64,000 nucleotides of DNA from Anseranas semipalmata (Eukaryota; Chordata; Aves; Anseriformes; Anseranatidae). This document shows positions 42,163-56,214 of the stretch, one piece after another. Positions within the stretch are counted from its first letter, which is position 1, and each line of letters opens with the position of its first letter. A program made the position numbers and the translations under genes. Location: NCBI GenBank assembly GCA_013399115.1, contig VXAA01003912.1:392255-456254 (forward strand), read 5' to 3'. Under the pieces are notes generated by a model, which saw only the letters and a list, made by a program, of their open reading frames with translations, searched no databases and had not been told where the DNA came from.

Positions 42163-43976
42163 ACACATTGCAGGTCACACATTAGCCCGAGGGTGCTGAT
42201 GGCTGCGGTAACTTCAGCACCTTCCTCCCCAGCAATTGTCTGAAAGGAGCAGTGCCAGGGCAGGACGAGGCAGGAGACATGGGAGAACATGAGCATTGAG
42301 AGAGCACAGCAGAAAGCTCCTCGTCACAGAGGCTGTCCCCTCAAACTGTGGCACAGACAGTGTTCTTCCTTCCTGACCGTGCAAGGTGGAGCAACAGAAT
42401 GACATGCTATCTGATACAAAAATCAGGCTGATAACAAAACAGTTCTTGGCAGGGCCCTCTTTTATTCTCTCTATTTACAAAGCACAAACTGTTTTCAGGT
42501 GCTAGCTCAGTCTCAGACTGTGGAGTGGATCTGGCAAATCTGCATCCTCCTGCTCAGTCTCTCACTCCTGACTGTGACGCAGATGGCCAGGAATCACGTC
42601 CTTTCCCCCTTTCCATAGAAGTATTATTCCTACCAGACACTGACCGAGTTGATGCCATCCCAAGTAGGATCCAAATATGCTGCAGTTTTGTTTTTCATTT
42701 TGAAATTATTGATGTATTCACAAACATGTTCTCAGTAACTGCCTGGACAATTTTAAAAGTACTTATTTTTATGCTTAGCTGTTCATTTGCCAGGGACTCA
42801 AATCTTTCTCACCTAAAGCTGTTTACTAAAAAGCGGTCTCATCCATTCAATACTAAAAACAAACCCTAATAGCAAGAATCAGGTAAAATGATATATATTG
42901 CCTTATTTCTCTCAGTAACCACAGCACAAAAGCAAGCAGAAACAGTTTTTCTATTTTTAACTACTACAGCATCAAAGAAAAAGAATACACTTTTGATTTC
43001 CATTCCATCTTTTGTTTCACACAAATGACAAGTGTTTCTGAAATTACTTTAGCAATTTCCATGACAAGAATGATTGCTGACCATAACTACCCATTAGCAG
43101 ATATTAAAAGGGAATCGGGAACCTCTAAACACCAAATAGAATAATTGAAGGAGTATTAGTAGATGAATTATGAATTTCAGGCAAAAATAATCTCCAGTCT
43201 AGTGGACTCCACAACTAATTTAGTCTAGGAAATGAATGTTAGCAATCCTTTTGGATTTTGTGTACTTCGTAGCAGTCACCACAGGAAATACCACTCATGT
43301 TAAAGACAACGCTTCTTCCTTTTAGAATTTGCTTCCAAATGCTAGCCTGCAGTCATCTTAGCTTTTTCTACTACTATAAAAATATTAAAAGGAGAACAGA
43401 CACATTTTTAATGATTTATCTGCTATTAGCAGTAAATGTTTCTTCTCAAAGGTAAACCTTTTTTGTATTTTGAAGTTTTTCATGTGATTTTACACCTTCC
43501 TTATTTATGTTTAATTTGTGAAGAGGAATACAGAAAAAAAATCTGATCTACATTTACCTTCTACAAAAAGTTAGCATACTCACTTCATCACATGATTACT
43601 CAAAACTCTATTTACATACAAAAGCCAAAACAATACAAAAAAAGTAGTCTGACAACTGGAAAGAAAGCAGAAGGCAGGAGAAATCCCACCACATATCAGG
43701 ACAATCATTATTAATGAAATAAAACAAAGGTTAAAATATGACATTACATCACTTAGACTATGCACTCAGAGCCATAACGATGATAGTGCTAAATACTCTG
43801 CAAAGAAAAATTAAAACGAACATTTTCTATTCATATTCTTATTTGAGAGATTGCTTCTTCTTGTGACATTTGTTGCATAATAGACTTTAAAGTCAGAACA
43901 ACTAGTAGTGTAGCAGCAATCTGAAAACAGTCTTCCAGTCACTAGTAGAAAATAGCTAGTAGAAATAGCAGAGGCT

Positions 43977-44380
43977 GTGGTTTCACACACATCCGAGCCA
44001 AGCAGGCGGCTCAGAGCACCAGAAGAAGGTCTCTCCCGCTTGGCCCCCTCTCCTGGGCCAGCCGTGCAGCTGGCCCGGCACCCAGCTCCGGCACCCTCTG
44101 GCCTCTCTCCTGAGCCTACTCACCAAATGAAACAACAGAAAGCTAGTTGTGCCGGGTCCCTTCTCTGTCAGGGTGCTGGAGCACATCAGTGAGCAGAGGG
44201 ATCCGATGAGCTCCAGAGCTGGCCCAGCATTTGGAAAGGAAAGGCAAACCACAAGTAGGAGAGCAAGGGCAGCAGTGAGCTGTTAATTGACTCATCACTT
44301 CTCACGGGTCCCCAGCCCAAGGAAAAGGACACTGATAATATCACTTCTGGAGCTGGGGGCGGGGCGGCGGGGTTCGTTCT
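43977..44380. promoter_or_regulatory. GC-rich patch with a GC box; candidate regulatory element
   Basis: About 400 bases visibly richer in C and G than the surroundings. It includes GGGGGCGGGGCGGCGGGG near 44355-44372, which contains a consensus Sp1-type GC box. Overlapping open frames on both strands look like a by-product of base composition. No TATA box or transcript evidence. Confidence 0.3.
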
Positions 44381-45148
44381 CAAATACCACTGTGGTTACA
44401 GGATGTGCTTTGAGGATAGCGATTAGCCAGCCACAGAAAGAAATCTCTATGCCACTGATCCAGGTGGGACAGAGTAATGATTACAGAAGATGGCTCAGGA
44501 AACTGAAGACTAGTAATTTACGACTAGCTCATAAACTAGGCTGGTGAAGAAGAATCCATACAACCAGAGCTGTGCAACTGAATCAGATGGGAGAGTTTAC
44601 TACTGTTCCAAGGTAGTTTATTGTGCAAACATATGGCACTTCAACCAACAAATCTCTTAAGCCTTATAATTAAATTCTGTTTCTGTCTCAGCAGGAAAAA
44701 AAGAAAGTCCCTTTATAATGCTGATTTTCATAAGCAACAAACCCCGGGCTGTAAAAAGGTATATCACACCAGAAGGGAATTCAGCTGTGCTTTGCATCTT
44801 CCAAAGTCCAAGGTGTGTGATTATTTCAAGAGTCCCAGACACCCTGTCATATCTCACAGATAGATTTTCTGACTTTAACTGGTATAAAATTGAACTTATG
44901 ACTACAAAAGTCAATATCCCACTTACATTAAGTTTTCAGTGACCTGTTTAAAAGTTGCATCTTTGAACACAGTGTCCTCAGAAGTCTGGCTAAGTTTTCA
45001 TTGTATAATTCCAATTACATCAAAAGCAGAATGCTTGTGCGGTTATTTATAGTAATAAAGACAGCAATCTTAAGCTACATATACTACATTAAAAAAAAAA
45101 TGAAATACAGAATATTTAGCTTGAAGACTATGGGTAAAAATAGTGTTT

Positions 45149-45167
45149 GAGAGAGAGAGAGAGAGAG
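45149..45167. repeat. (GA)n microsatellite
   Basis: About nine GA units. Confidence 0.9.
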
Positions 45168-47809
45168 TATTTTCTACTGAATACCCCCGATTTTTAGAGA
45201 AATTGAACTCCCTGATATTTTCAGAAGATTTTTCTCATAGGGAAAATACTCATAGGAAAAATCATGGGGTAATACTCAGTCTATACTGAAATTAGTGCTA
45301 AGAAAAAAAATCACTTCAAGAAATATATGTTCAAACTGACAAGAGCTTTTCTCAGATGTTATCATTTAGGATACAGAATTATAACCATATGGCAAACAGA
45401 AAAATGCTAAGGCTGACAAGCTCCCCAAGCTCAACAGAATTACACAATTACATCTAGAATTAAATCTCTCTCATTTGTATAGCAATATTTTAAATATGCC
45501 TCAAGTTTTCTCTCTCACTAAAGCATCCAAGAAACACAGTCTGCTGATGTGACAGAGCCAGAGTACAGAGACATAACTCGACTCTTCCAATTACAGGTAG
45601 GTATGCCAGGAGACGTTCAAAAAATAAATAAATCACAGTGAGTGCAATGGGCATCACACATTACTTTTATCTTCCCCCCATCTCATTTAGTTATTTAGGG
45701 GGAGTGTTACAGTTCCAGAGAAATGTGTGTTTCCCACCTGTAGGGTAAACAGTATATTTGCACAGAACAGGTGCAATCATAACATGGCAAGGGTTAAGGG
45801 GCATGCTATGGGCGGGAGGAAGATAAAATTTGTCCTGAGCAAGATAAGAAATCACTTGCTATTTTGATTTAGGTTCAGTCCAACTAAAGACAGTGAAACA
45901 GAGAAGCAGGCTTAAAGATAAAAGCCTCTCTCTTCTCTCTACAATACTCCCACTCTACTGATCTAAGTAGAAATACATACAGACAGCTGAGGCTCAACTG
46001 TTACACTGAACACAACAACTTTGTTTTTTTAGGCTTTTTCTTTTTTCCAGTCTCCGAATTTTTGGAAGAACTAACAACATAGACATTCACACTGAAAATA
46101 TGTCACTGATTAGTAGGTAACTGACCCTGCTCAAGGCATAAATCAGCACCATTTTCCTACTTTACTCTGTTATCAACAGCTATTACAGAATCTATTAATT
46201 TTTAAAATGATTTTGCCAAACATCATAACCAAAATACAAGAGTAAATCATAGTACAAGAACAACATTGCTTGTGTCTAATACCAAAGCCAAAAACTGTTC
46301 TTTCCATCTGAATTTCTGCTTATTCATCTGTATCTGCTTCAGGAAGAATACTAACCTGAATATCAGATCTGCAGACAATTTCACTTTGGACATAAACCTC
46401 AGCCCAAAGCCAGGAGATGGACAATGGAAACATGACTGTGCATCAGTACCAGAAACAATGCATTGCAGGGGGCTATTACAGTACAAATATTTTTAAGGTA
46501 TAAAATGCCCTTTAAGTTTCAGAAAGCAAAGCCTTCCTACCATTTATGAAACAGGGGGAAGGGGACATATTAAATGCAATCCCCCTTTATTTAATGACCA
46601 GTACTTCAACAGTAAGTTCTATAAAGTACATGTTTTTAAAATCGTATTTCTATGTATTATGTATTACAAGGGGATTTTAATGTTCCCCAAACATCTTCAA
46701 ATATCAGCCATGCAATATTTGTTACACCACCACATCCGTGTTTGACAGCCAAAACCAAAACTAAAACTAACACTTGCAATAAGGAAGTTCCCTCCCTTGG
46801 AGGTTAAGCACTAAAGCACCACTAAGGAGACATACCTACACTTCTGACAGGAAGCTTTGCTTCTTCTGTTATACCCTACCTCAGGACACAACAGCAGCCA
46901 AAAAAGCACAGTTCTTTTAAGACAGTTTTCAAAAGTACAACATTGGGTTTAGGAAATGTCCTTTACAGACTCACTCTGAAATAAACCACCACCAATCGGA
47001 AGAAAACTCTGAAATCTTGTGTTTTCAGTCACACCAAGTGTTCACGAGTACCTGGGTATGCTCCCTTGGATAATTGAAAGAACAAAGCTGTACAGAAGCA
47101 GTACAAAGCTCTCCACCTTGTACTGCTCCATGGACAACCACACACCTCATGGGAATTTTTTCTACTGCAAGTTTTGATTGTCTACCAAGATAACGTAACT
47201 GCTGAACACAAATCTGTAATCACTATCATTCTTCTTGTTTCATCTTATCCGGTATCTTCCATTTTCAAAGCTTTGCTTGGCAGCCATCCCAACTGTTCTC
47301 CACACTAACAGGCTACTGGAAACCTGCATCATGTGAAGCACTGACTCACTATGGGAAACACTGGTGTCTCAGGAGGCAACAGCTGAAATGAAGCAGATGA
47401 TTTTAAATCAAATTGTCCTTGAGCAGCTTTACCCTCTAGATTCAGTGATCTAGTGAATCAACTGAATCAGTTCAGTTAACTAGTATTGAAACAGAAATAG
47501 TTAATAGCAAAAACCTGAAATAATTTGATAGTCAGGACAAAACTTGAGGTTATGGTAAAAGTTACTTTTCTAAAAAACTATGCAGTTCCTGCCTTGGAGC
47601 AACACAGAGTCCACGGAAGAACTTTCCAAAATAGCAAAGTACGCAGCCACTACCACATGGAAGTTTATCATGCTGATCAGCATCTAATCAGTCCCCAGAG
47701 CTGGGCACAGCCACTGGGAAAGTACTTTTTACCTGGACTATAAGCCTGAGCTGTGCATAACAGGTTACTCTGGGGTTTTATGGTCCTAAATTTTACTGAT
47801 TCCTGATAT

Positions 47810-47853
47810 AAAAAAAAAAAAGAAAGAAAGAAAAAAAAGAAAGAAAAAAAAAG
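47810..47853. repeat. A-rich (AAAG)n repeat
   Basis: A tract merging into AAAG units. Confidence 0.85.
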
Positions 47854-50330
47854 CTTGCTGTTTGCTTACAATTACAAGCCACAGAATTCATCAGCAAAAG
47901 TAGTATTTCTTCACTCCACTGTGGTCCGTTCAATCATTCTGAAATTTATGCAGTGGTGTCGGTGCAGCCCAGTCAGGTATGAGCCTTGACACCAAATCTT
48001 TGAGATATCACGCACACCAACCTGCAACAAGACAAGGAATCTTTACTCTGTGGACTACTGTAGGCATTAATGATGTTTCTACTTCTTCCCCCTGTAGTTC
48101 AAGGAAGAAAAAAAAGACTGTTCAATCTCTGTCTCCTTAGATTATGAAACTTTTGCCCAGAAAATCAATAGAAGAAAAACTTATTTAACTATACTGTGAC
48201 AAGCTGCAGAACAAATGTAACTTGATTGAAATACTTAATGATAGATGGAAATGCCTGAGATGAAGGATGAAGACTGATGAGAGGTATCATCTTTGTGCTA
48301 ACTGATCTCAATGCTTTTCAAGCAAGGCCTGTATGACGGCAAATGATAGTCTGCTAAAAATGGAAGAATGTTTTTATTAACTTTGACAGCATTCTTGATA
48401 GTGAAAGCTGTAAGTTTTTCAATAAGTTTTATTACACACGAAGTGAAACATCAGCAGTTAAAAAAGCAAAAACAAACCAACTTGAATAAGACAATGTATA
48501 ATTCAAAACAGCATAAAATTAAAAGACCAAGTTCAAATACTCCCTCCCTGCACCTTGCAGCTTTCGATGAAGGCTTATCTACTGCCAGCGTGGAAGTGAA
48601 GACATTCTGCCACTGCTCCCCAGCTTTGCTCGTCCTGGGGCACAAAAGCAGAAAAGTACATTCCTAGGATGTGGAGAACTGAAAATTTTATCTCCAGGTA
48701 GGTAGGTGATCAGAATTCACGGTCAGATTATCATCTGAGTTTAGTGTACCAGCTCTCTAGTAGGGGAACCCCTATCATATGCAACAGTGCTTGGCTTTGT
48801 CTTCCTCTCTCCATATTTTATTGTGTTCACATGTGTTATGGGACAATGGTTTAGATGTGACAAGATGGCAAAGAAGTTCAAAATCTCAACAAAGTACTAG
48901 GCACCAGTAGGAGGCATGTTTGCTCGCTATTCATTGCTGGAATCCAGTACACACTTACCTGGACAAGAACCGAGAGAACAGGAGTAAATGGTTATACAGC
49001 AACGTTGAAACAATGACCCAGAGGAGAAGAGGCCCAGAGCAGGAAGTCAGAATTAAGGTGTCTGTAGGAAACCTGTCACAAGTTAAACAGCTGTGCTGAG
49101 AAGGGAACGTATCAACACCTACTTCGTTGTTCACCCCAAAGCTCATCTAGTAGAGACCCACTTTGGAAACTGAAAGGCAAATGAAACTGCCAAATAATCT
49201 GGCACAGAGTGGATGCAAAGTATTTTATTGCAAAAAAAAAAAAAAATACAAATAAACCTATAGTAATTTTCTGTTAAACTTTTGCTAGGATATACAAACT
49301 ACTGAAATCACCATTCGAAACAGGTAGTCCGTTTTTTCTACTCGTCTTAATTTCTTCTGAATGCTTCTTGAAAGTGGACAGTTGAAACTATATGCAATAT
49401 GGCAGAACATGTAAATTAACACCAATACTTCCTATTTCCTATATTTTTTCCTATATTTTCCCATATTTTTATATAGAAATACATGCAAGATTTACATTTT
49501 GTTTTGTCACGGCTATAACCACTTCAGTAGTAATCACTTCAAAACAATCTTCTATAAGTAAAACACTTAAGATTTTTCTCCTCCTCTACGTTTTCCACCT
49601 CCTGAGCCCTTCCACTATGGAAGACATGTATGGTCAAAAAAATGCATAACCTTTAGTTTTAATCAATTTCAACCGAGCCCTCAAAGTTACCCAAATCTTA
49701 CTGCTTAATACTCCAGTTCTCCTACAGATCAACAGCTTGCACATCAGGCACAAACAAACTAAAATGTTAATTTCTATGGCAGGAACATGTCTATTGGAAA
49801 TTTGCACATTTTAAGATAGTTCTCAAAATTAGGTTATATAGCACTGATCATCTTCCCTTAGGTGGATGATTTCTAGATCTCTGAATTTTTGTCAGGAATG
49901 ACAATGCACTGTTTTCTTAAAACAAAATTTATATTATACATATATATTTGTTTACTTATCTAAAATATCTTAGCCAACATGAACACACACACAAGCACAC
50001 ATTCTACGTGTCTAGACACAATCCCACTCAGCAGCAAGCCTATGAAAGCATTTCTGTCACAATGGGTTAAATGTCCAGTTCATCCTTAAGCACTGGGACA
50101 AATTGTGATCAGATCTTTTTACTTTTTGGACAGGAGTTACTTGGTTCCACTTAGCCAAGTTAATGGACATCAGTATTTATAAAAGTCAGGTGGAAACTAG
50201 AGACCATTCTTAAGTAAAAGGTCAAGATCCTGACAAAGCCTTCTGACAGCCATGGAGATAAAAGAGAAAGGAAAAAAACAAGACAACATCTCGCAGAGTT
50301 GATCTGAAAAGGCAGATATAAATCTGCTGT

Positions 50331-50358
50331 GCGTATGTGTGCGTGTGTGTGTGTGTGT
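50331..50358. repeat. (GT)n microsatellite
   Basis: GT alternation with two GC interruptions at its start. Confidence 0.9.
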
Positions 50359-51406
50359 TAATGCAGATAAAAATAAGCCTTTAACCTCTGTATATCTTAT
50401 TAGAGGTACATGTTTGATCTGGAATGCCCAAATAAGTTTCCTCTTTACTTTCATCTTACTATTTCTCCAGCAAGAATGACTCCCTGGTAATGAGCAGACA
50501 GATGCCTCAAGCTCCTTTGAAATGGGTCAGTACAGTCCAGAGACCAACACTGGGCATCTGCTTACTGGTACTCAGGTGGGAAAGTGAGGAGAATGTCCAA
50601 AGAGCTAGGGTGTCCCAGAAATTTCATAATGCCTTTTAGAAAAATATACTATGATTATTTTTTTTTTTTTAATTACCAAGAAAGAACACACTTCAGAGAT
50701 TTTGCAGTAAGGGACCTAGCATTACTGTTTTCAGTGTTTGTGAAGGAGCTTAATTGTAGTTATTTGTACTTGCATCATATCATGTTAGCTCTTAGAGGAT
50801 TGCATTAAGGATTATGCTTAATTACCAAAATCTCACCAATACGCCTTTCACCACAGCCTCTAATAAATGGTTATATGCAAGATTAACCTTACCGGCAGAG
50901 GGATCAAGCTGCTCAGACGGAATCGTTGTCAGGACCAGGGCCTAAGGACAGTATGCTTCATATCATACGCAAGCACTGAAAACAAGGACAGCAAGCGAGA
51001 GAAGTGCTTTACATTAACATCTACAGAGAGGAACAAAGATGATTCTCTCTGTATTTGCAGCCAAAGCTTGTCAGAGGCGCAGAGAGCAGCCTCCTGATAA
51101 GCAGCAAGTTTCAGGAAGTAAAGTGATACGCAGGCTGAGTACTTTGAGCCATTTTTTGATCTACAAGACAAACCTCCCTGCGTTCAGCGCTAACCACAGG
51201 CGCCTATTACCCTAGCAACTCTTCACAGGCCATTCTCATTCTGACTGAGGAACATTTAACCAGTTACATTATGAGCACCACACCTTGCTGCTGAAACAGC
51301 AGTTGCTTTTCACACTTACCGAATTGTTATTTACGTGGTATTGAGCTGGTGGATCAATGGTGCACCTGCAGCACAAATCTGTTTTATCTTGGTTTTTGTG
51401 TTTGGG

Positions 51407-51437
51407 TTTTTTTGTTGTTGTTGTTGTTGTCGTTGTC
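51407..51437. repeat. (TTG)n microsatellite
   Basis: T tract followed by about seven TTG units with one TCG. Confidence 0.85.
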
Positions 51438-54400
51438 TTTTTTTCTTTTAATATATGTGTCTAATCTTTATCAAGCTAAAACTATTAAAAGATGTAAAAA
51501 CCTACAGCCAAGCTGCAACATCAGAAAAAAAAAAAAAAAAAAAGTCTTCCGTTTAGTCCTTAGTAACACGCTGTCTATTTTTTTTTTCCCCTCAAGATTT
51601 TTCCTTTGCTTCAGATTTGGAGCATTAGAGTATGAAGAAGAAAAAAACATGACAATAGTTCTCAGTTAATTTTATTGAGAGTTCGTCAGCTTCAACAAAT
51701 AACAAATTTGATGTAACAGAAACTCCAAACAGGGATGGATTATTTTTGTATTACAAACTCCCAGACTTATACTTCACCCAAATGTAACACCTGGTTAGAG
51801 CACAGACTTGCAAAATTATTTGATTCTTCCCTGTTTCATTCAAGACATCTGTTCACTGATCATTCACCAACATATCAACTAACCTGTGGAAATTCAGATT
51901 TTACTGTGGTTAAGGAAATTATACAGAAGTTTTGAAAGCATCAGTTTAGGCTCATTTTTCTTTTTCTACAGAACAGCCTCCTTCACTTTCTTCTCATGAC
52001 CCAGTTATGAGGTATACTTTGTGTTCTGACCAGTACCTTATTTTTGTTGTTGCTGGTTTAAAACATCAGTAAAATTGATTAATGATAGCAGCTTTGGATA
52101 CCATTAAAAAAAAAAAAAAAAAAAGTGTTCACAATACCCTTACTCAGACATTCTGACTAGTTCAGTTGACACCTCCACAAACTTCTGTAAAGAAACGCTG
52201 CAGTGCGCCAAGGGTTTCTGGTTATCTATTTAGCTTGTTTATTAACTTAAAAGTATGAAGTTGCCATGAGTCTCAAGAGTTTACCCTGGTAGTAGGCATA
52301 ACAGCAATAGTGCTAGAGCCTTAATCTGAATGCTCATCCTATAGCTACACAGCTACAGAAATATCTTAATTCAGATCAAATTAATCACATTTACATTTAG
52401 AATGAGAAAATTTTAAAGCAAACTGCTTGTATAATTTTTGAATTGCTCCACAAATAAATATTCTGAACTGAAATACTGACATCCATTTGAAGTCTTTTTA
52501 GACAAAATATAGTGGCATAGTGTTTATCATGTATAGATTTGGAGTTATTTTTTTTTAATCAAACCTGCAACAAGATGCATTTCATTATAATATGTATACA
52601 AAAGTATTTTTCAACAAAAATGTAATTTGGATCATTAAAATATCATGCTATACTTCAACAGTATCTTAAAAGGCAGATCCTCAGACACCGTTTCATAACA
52701 CTGCTGAAGTTACTTTCCCCTCAAATTACAGGGTCTGTATTTAAGAACTCTCCAATATATTTCAGGAATGCTTAAAATACATTTCATATTATCATATTTT
52801 GTAAATAAATAAAACATATATCAAGCAAACTAAAATTATTACATAGATTGTTTCCTTCTACTTTACTGCCTGGCTAACATTTACAGATCTCCTAAAAATC
52901 AATTCCATGTTATCCTAAATGACAGTCTAAAGAAATATAAATTGAACTGATGCTTAAAGTTTACTTTATTCAGAAACATCTAAGATAGTTTATTGGAGAA
53001 ACAATATAAATGCTTAGAAACAAAAGTCAGAATGAAACAGTATTAGATAAAGCTGGGACCGCTTCCTCTCCTACACTATCTTCAGAATTACATTGAAAAC
53101 CACAAGAAAAGTCAAAAGTGTATCGATTTCTCCCATAAAAGGAATTTCAAAATTCCTAAATGATAACATGATAGAGCAGCCTGACTGTACTTGTTACAAC
53201 TTGCTGAACAGCCTTCGGTTCCCTTCTCCATTTTACCTTTCATTACATTTGAACTCCTTGGCTACCAACTTCTTACAACAGATCTCCCTCTGGAAACACC
53301 TAGAAAACAGGACTTCCACGCAAAGACTGTTTTCTGGTCTCTTGGGATTAATATTTTATTAACACAGGAACTACTTCCTGAATGCACAAAGTTTGAAGTA
53401 AGAAGACACATGTGCAGAGCTTGTCTAAGAAGTACTGCTAGGACGGTCTCCAAGATTTTCTGGTACAATCTTTCTTGCTCCAACAAGTCTAAAGGTTATG
53501 TAGTGCTGCTGGAGTGGTTTTAAGTTTCAATGACTAGCGTTTTTGTATCTGGGACAAGAATGTAATTAAAAACTTAGCAAACAGTAGCTCATATTTAAAC
53601 TATTTCACATTTAAAAATGCAATTATTTTCATAAGCAAATGCAAGAGCAGAAACGTCATTACTACAGGCTGCTTCAAAGAATACGCAGTTTCCGCTCTTG
53701 CAGCTGCGGCTCTCCAGCATCAATGGAAGCTATTTGCCAAAACCCAGCGTGGGTCTAACTAAAGCTCTCTCTCTCAGCACGTTCGTACTACTGTTTGTTT
53801 TACACGGGTACCTTGGCAGGGCTGGTAGCGATAGGAATTCACTGGCTGAGACACGATACAGACATACACCAGAACTAACCCAAGCAAAAAATGCTATAGA
53901 GCTGAAACCATATAGGACCAGCTAAAGGAGGCAGAAAATATGCCAAACTGATAATGAAACAGTTGGCTTCAACTATTCACCAATAACGAGATCAAATAGC
54001 ATGAGATAAAAAATAGAAAGTGACAAATTCAGAAATGACAATCTAGAGACAATCTTAGAAAAAGATATACTTTTTAATGAAAATGTAATTAAACTATATA
54101 ACTAAATTCCATAAAATTACAAGTTTAGCTTTTATTGTTGGGGAAAACGTTTTTTTTTCTTTTTCAAGCACTATACACCAAGAAAATTCTGACTAAAATT
54201 GGAATTAAGTAGTAGCCCTAAGATCTGACCAAATGGTACCTTCCTAAAAGACAAACCGTGATTCAAAAGACTTCATGTTCAAAGTAGAAACACAAGGAGA
54301 AAACAAGCAGTTATACACTGGAAAAGTGCTTAACTAGATGCCATGAAGCACCTCAGCAGCAAGTCTGTGAATAGAACCCAGGCTTGATAGTTCACTGGCA

Positions 54401-55425
54401 AGATCTTATCTGGTAGATCAGGGAACTCCCGTGGAAGCATAAATCGCCCATTTAATTAGTGTCACAGCCATTTCCCTGCTTTTCAAAATTTTGATTACTT
54501 TTAACTTTCACAAATCTGTTCAGTACAGTTCAAGAACAGGCCTGAAATCCAAATATTGCCAAAAACCCAAGACATTATTCTAACAACCACATCCTGTGGT
54601 TAAAGCATAATAAATTCCAGAGGTATTTTTCTTGCCCGTAATCCCATCTTTCCATCCTGTGCACACACAAATTCTCAAAACCTTCTGAAGCTCTTAGCCT
54701 ACGTATGAGAAGGATGACCACTGCGGTTAAAGCAAAGAACTCAAAATCCATTTCTAACTTTCGGCTCTCCCGCAGATTTCCTGCTGGCTGGCTTTGAGTG
54801 TGTGGCATCCTTTTTTCTCTCCCAAAAGAGCTGAACTAATACCACCAGCCATCCCCAAAAGGTGCTGATGAAATAAATGAATACTCACAGGACATTTCGG
54901 GAATGCAGTAGTCCAAAGCTTGTAGTGCAAAACGATTTGTGTCTTATAACAAAGCAATACAGTAAACACCAGTTTTGACACTTAAACTTTTTGTTGGACT
55001 TCAATCTCATGCTTCCAGAAACTGACATCCTGGAGGAGAATGTCTCTTTAGCTATGGCAGGAAGCACAATGCCAGGCTTTAAATATCACATAAAAATAAT
55101 TCAGTTATTGTATAATATTATTATATTCAAAAATAAATATCAAATTAAATAAGAACGCATGTTAAGGATAGCAAAATGCCAGTCATTGAACTCCCAGTGA
55201 TAGTCATGGTGGTTACAAAAACAACAGAGTGAATCAGTGCTGCAAATTCAGTTATACAAGCGGGAAAAAAATCTTTCATTTATGTTTTGACGACCTGAGA
55301 AATAAAGATAGGGTTTTTTTTTTCCAGTATAAAATCAGTATACCTAAACAATGGCAAGACAGAGCAGTGGATGAAACCACAGACGTCCTTGCACCGCTTT
55401 CCCATGTCTGTAACCCAACCACTAC

Positions 55426-55470
55426 TTTTTTTTTTTTTCCTTTTTTTTTTTTTTTTTTTTTTTTCTTTTT
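55426..55470. repeat. long T-rich tract
   Basis: Forty-five bases of T interrupted only by CC near 55439 and one C near 55465. Confidence 0.95.
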
Positions 55471-55859
55471 ACGTACAGTTCAACCTGACACATGGGCAAT
55501 TGCCATCACTTCCTTATTTCTAAAGCACAACTTACTGTTCGAGTGATGAAGCCTACTATAACGGGACAATGGCCTACTAGTGAAATGACAGGTAGCACTA
55601 CCAGGCGTGCGTTCAAATAGGAACAGCTACTATGGCAAGGGCACACATTAATAAACTAACCCCTCTCCACATACACACGCACAGTTTAAATTAGTTTAGT
55701 GAATAGAAATCTAGAGAACTTTTGCTGCTCGTTTTTAGCAACTACACCTGTAGGTCTTGGCTACAGCTCTGGGACAGGGTCTGGTTCAAAGAGTTTCCCC
55801 TCCTCTTCCCCTCATCCTCCTCACTGCTTGCTCCCGTCTTGTCACCACGCCACACCACC

Positions 55860-56170
55860 ATTTCGTTATGAGCGTGCAGCTGTTTCTAGACCCACACTCG
55901 CTCAGCTCAGCTCAAAAATAACCTATTCGCGTGGCTCAGTTTTTGTTTCTTTTTCTGCGAGACTCCCGCCAGGTCAACAATCGGCACAGCTGAGAGCGGG
56001 GAGCTGCGGAGCAGAGGCAGGGGCAAGGCGGCGAGGGCAGGAGGGAGCTCCTTCAGCCAGCACTGCCACCAAAGCCGTCGCGGGCAGGAGCTGTGCTCCC
56101 ACGTGCACCCCGAACCCAGGGAGAAGGAGAGAAGAGCCAGCAACAGAAAAGATCAGCTTCTCGGGGAAAA
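55860..56170. promoter_or_regulatory. CpG-enriched patch; candidate promoter or untranslated first exon
   Basis: Roughly 17 CpG dinucleotides in about 300 bases, while most of the window is strongly CpG-depleted. The overlapping plus-strand frame (55699-56214, 171 codons) is low-complexity (Ser/Pro/Ala/Arg-rich) and I do not regard it as a gene. The patch is 20 kb upstream of the ADCY7 ATG, a plausible place for a 5' non-coding exon of that gene, but nothing seen decides strand or function. Confidence 0.3.
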
Positions 56171-56214
56171 CAGACTTCTTGATGTCTTTGTTAAGCAAGC
56201 AAGGTAGTCAGTAA

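Larger units (their letters stand above)
38304..43950. other. non-coding upstream region with simple repeats
   Basis: AT-rich, no supported exon on either strand. Holds a CA-rich patch (about 40570-40608), A-rich repeats (40940-41000), the assembly gap and a (TTTA)n tract. Open frames such as 40336-40725 have no recognisable domain. Confidence 0.5.
44381..55698. other. non-coding upstream region
   Basis: About 11 kb with no recognised coding exon. Contains several simple repeats: GA, AAAG, GT and TTG microsatellites, and A or T tracts at 51525-51543, 52106-52124 and 55426-55470. Small open frames throughout have no recognisable domain. Confidence 0.5.

Noticed and set aside
43977..44383. Overlapping ORFs on both strands
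   Set aside because: Explained by the GC-rich patch; no domain or splice context.
55699..56214. 171-codon plus-strand ORF
   Set aside because: Low-complexity Ser/Pro/Ala/Arg composition over a CpG-rich patch, overlapping frames on the other strand and no domain; best read as a composition effect.
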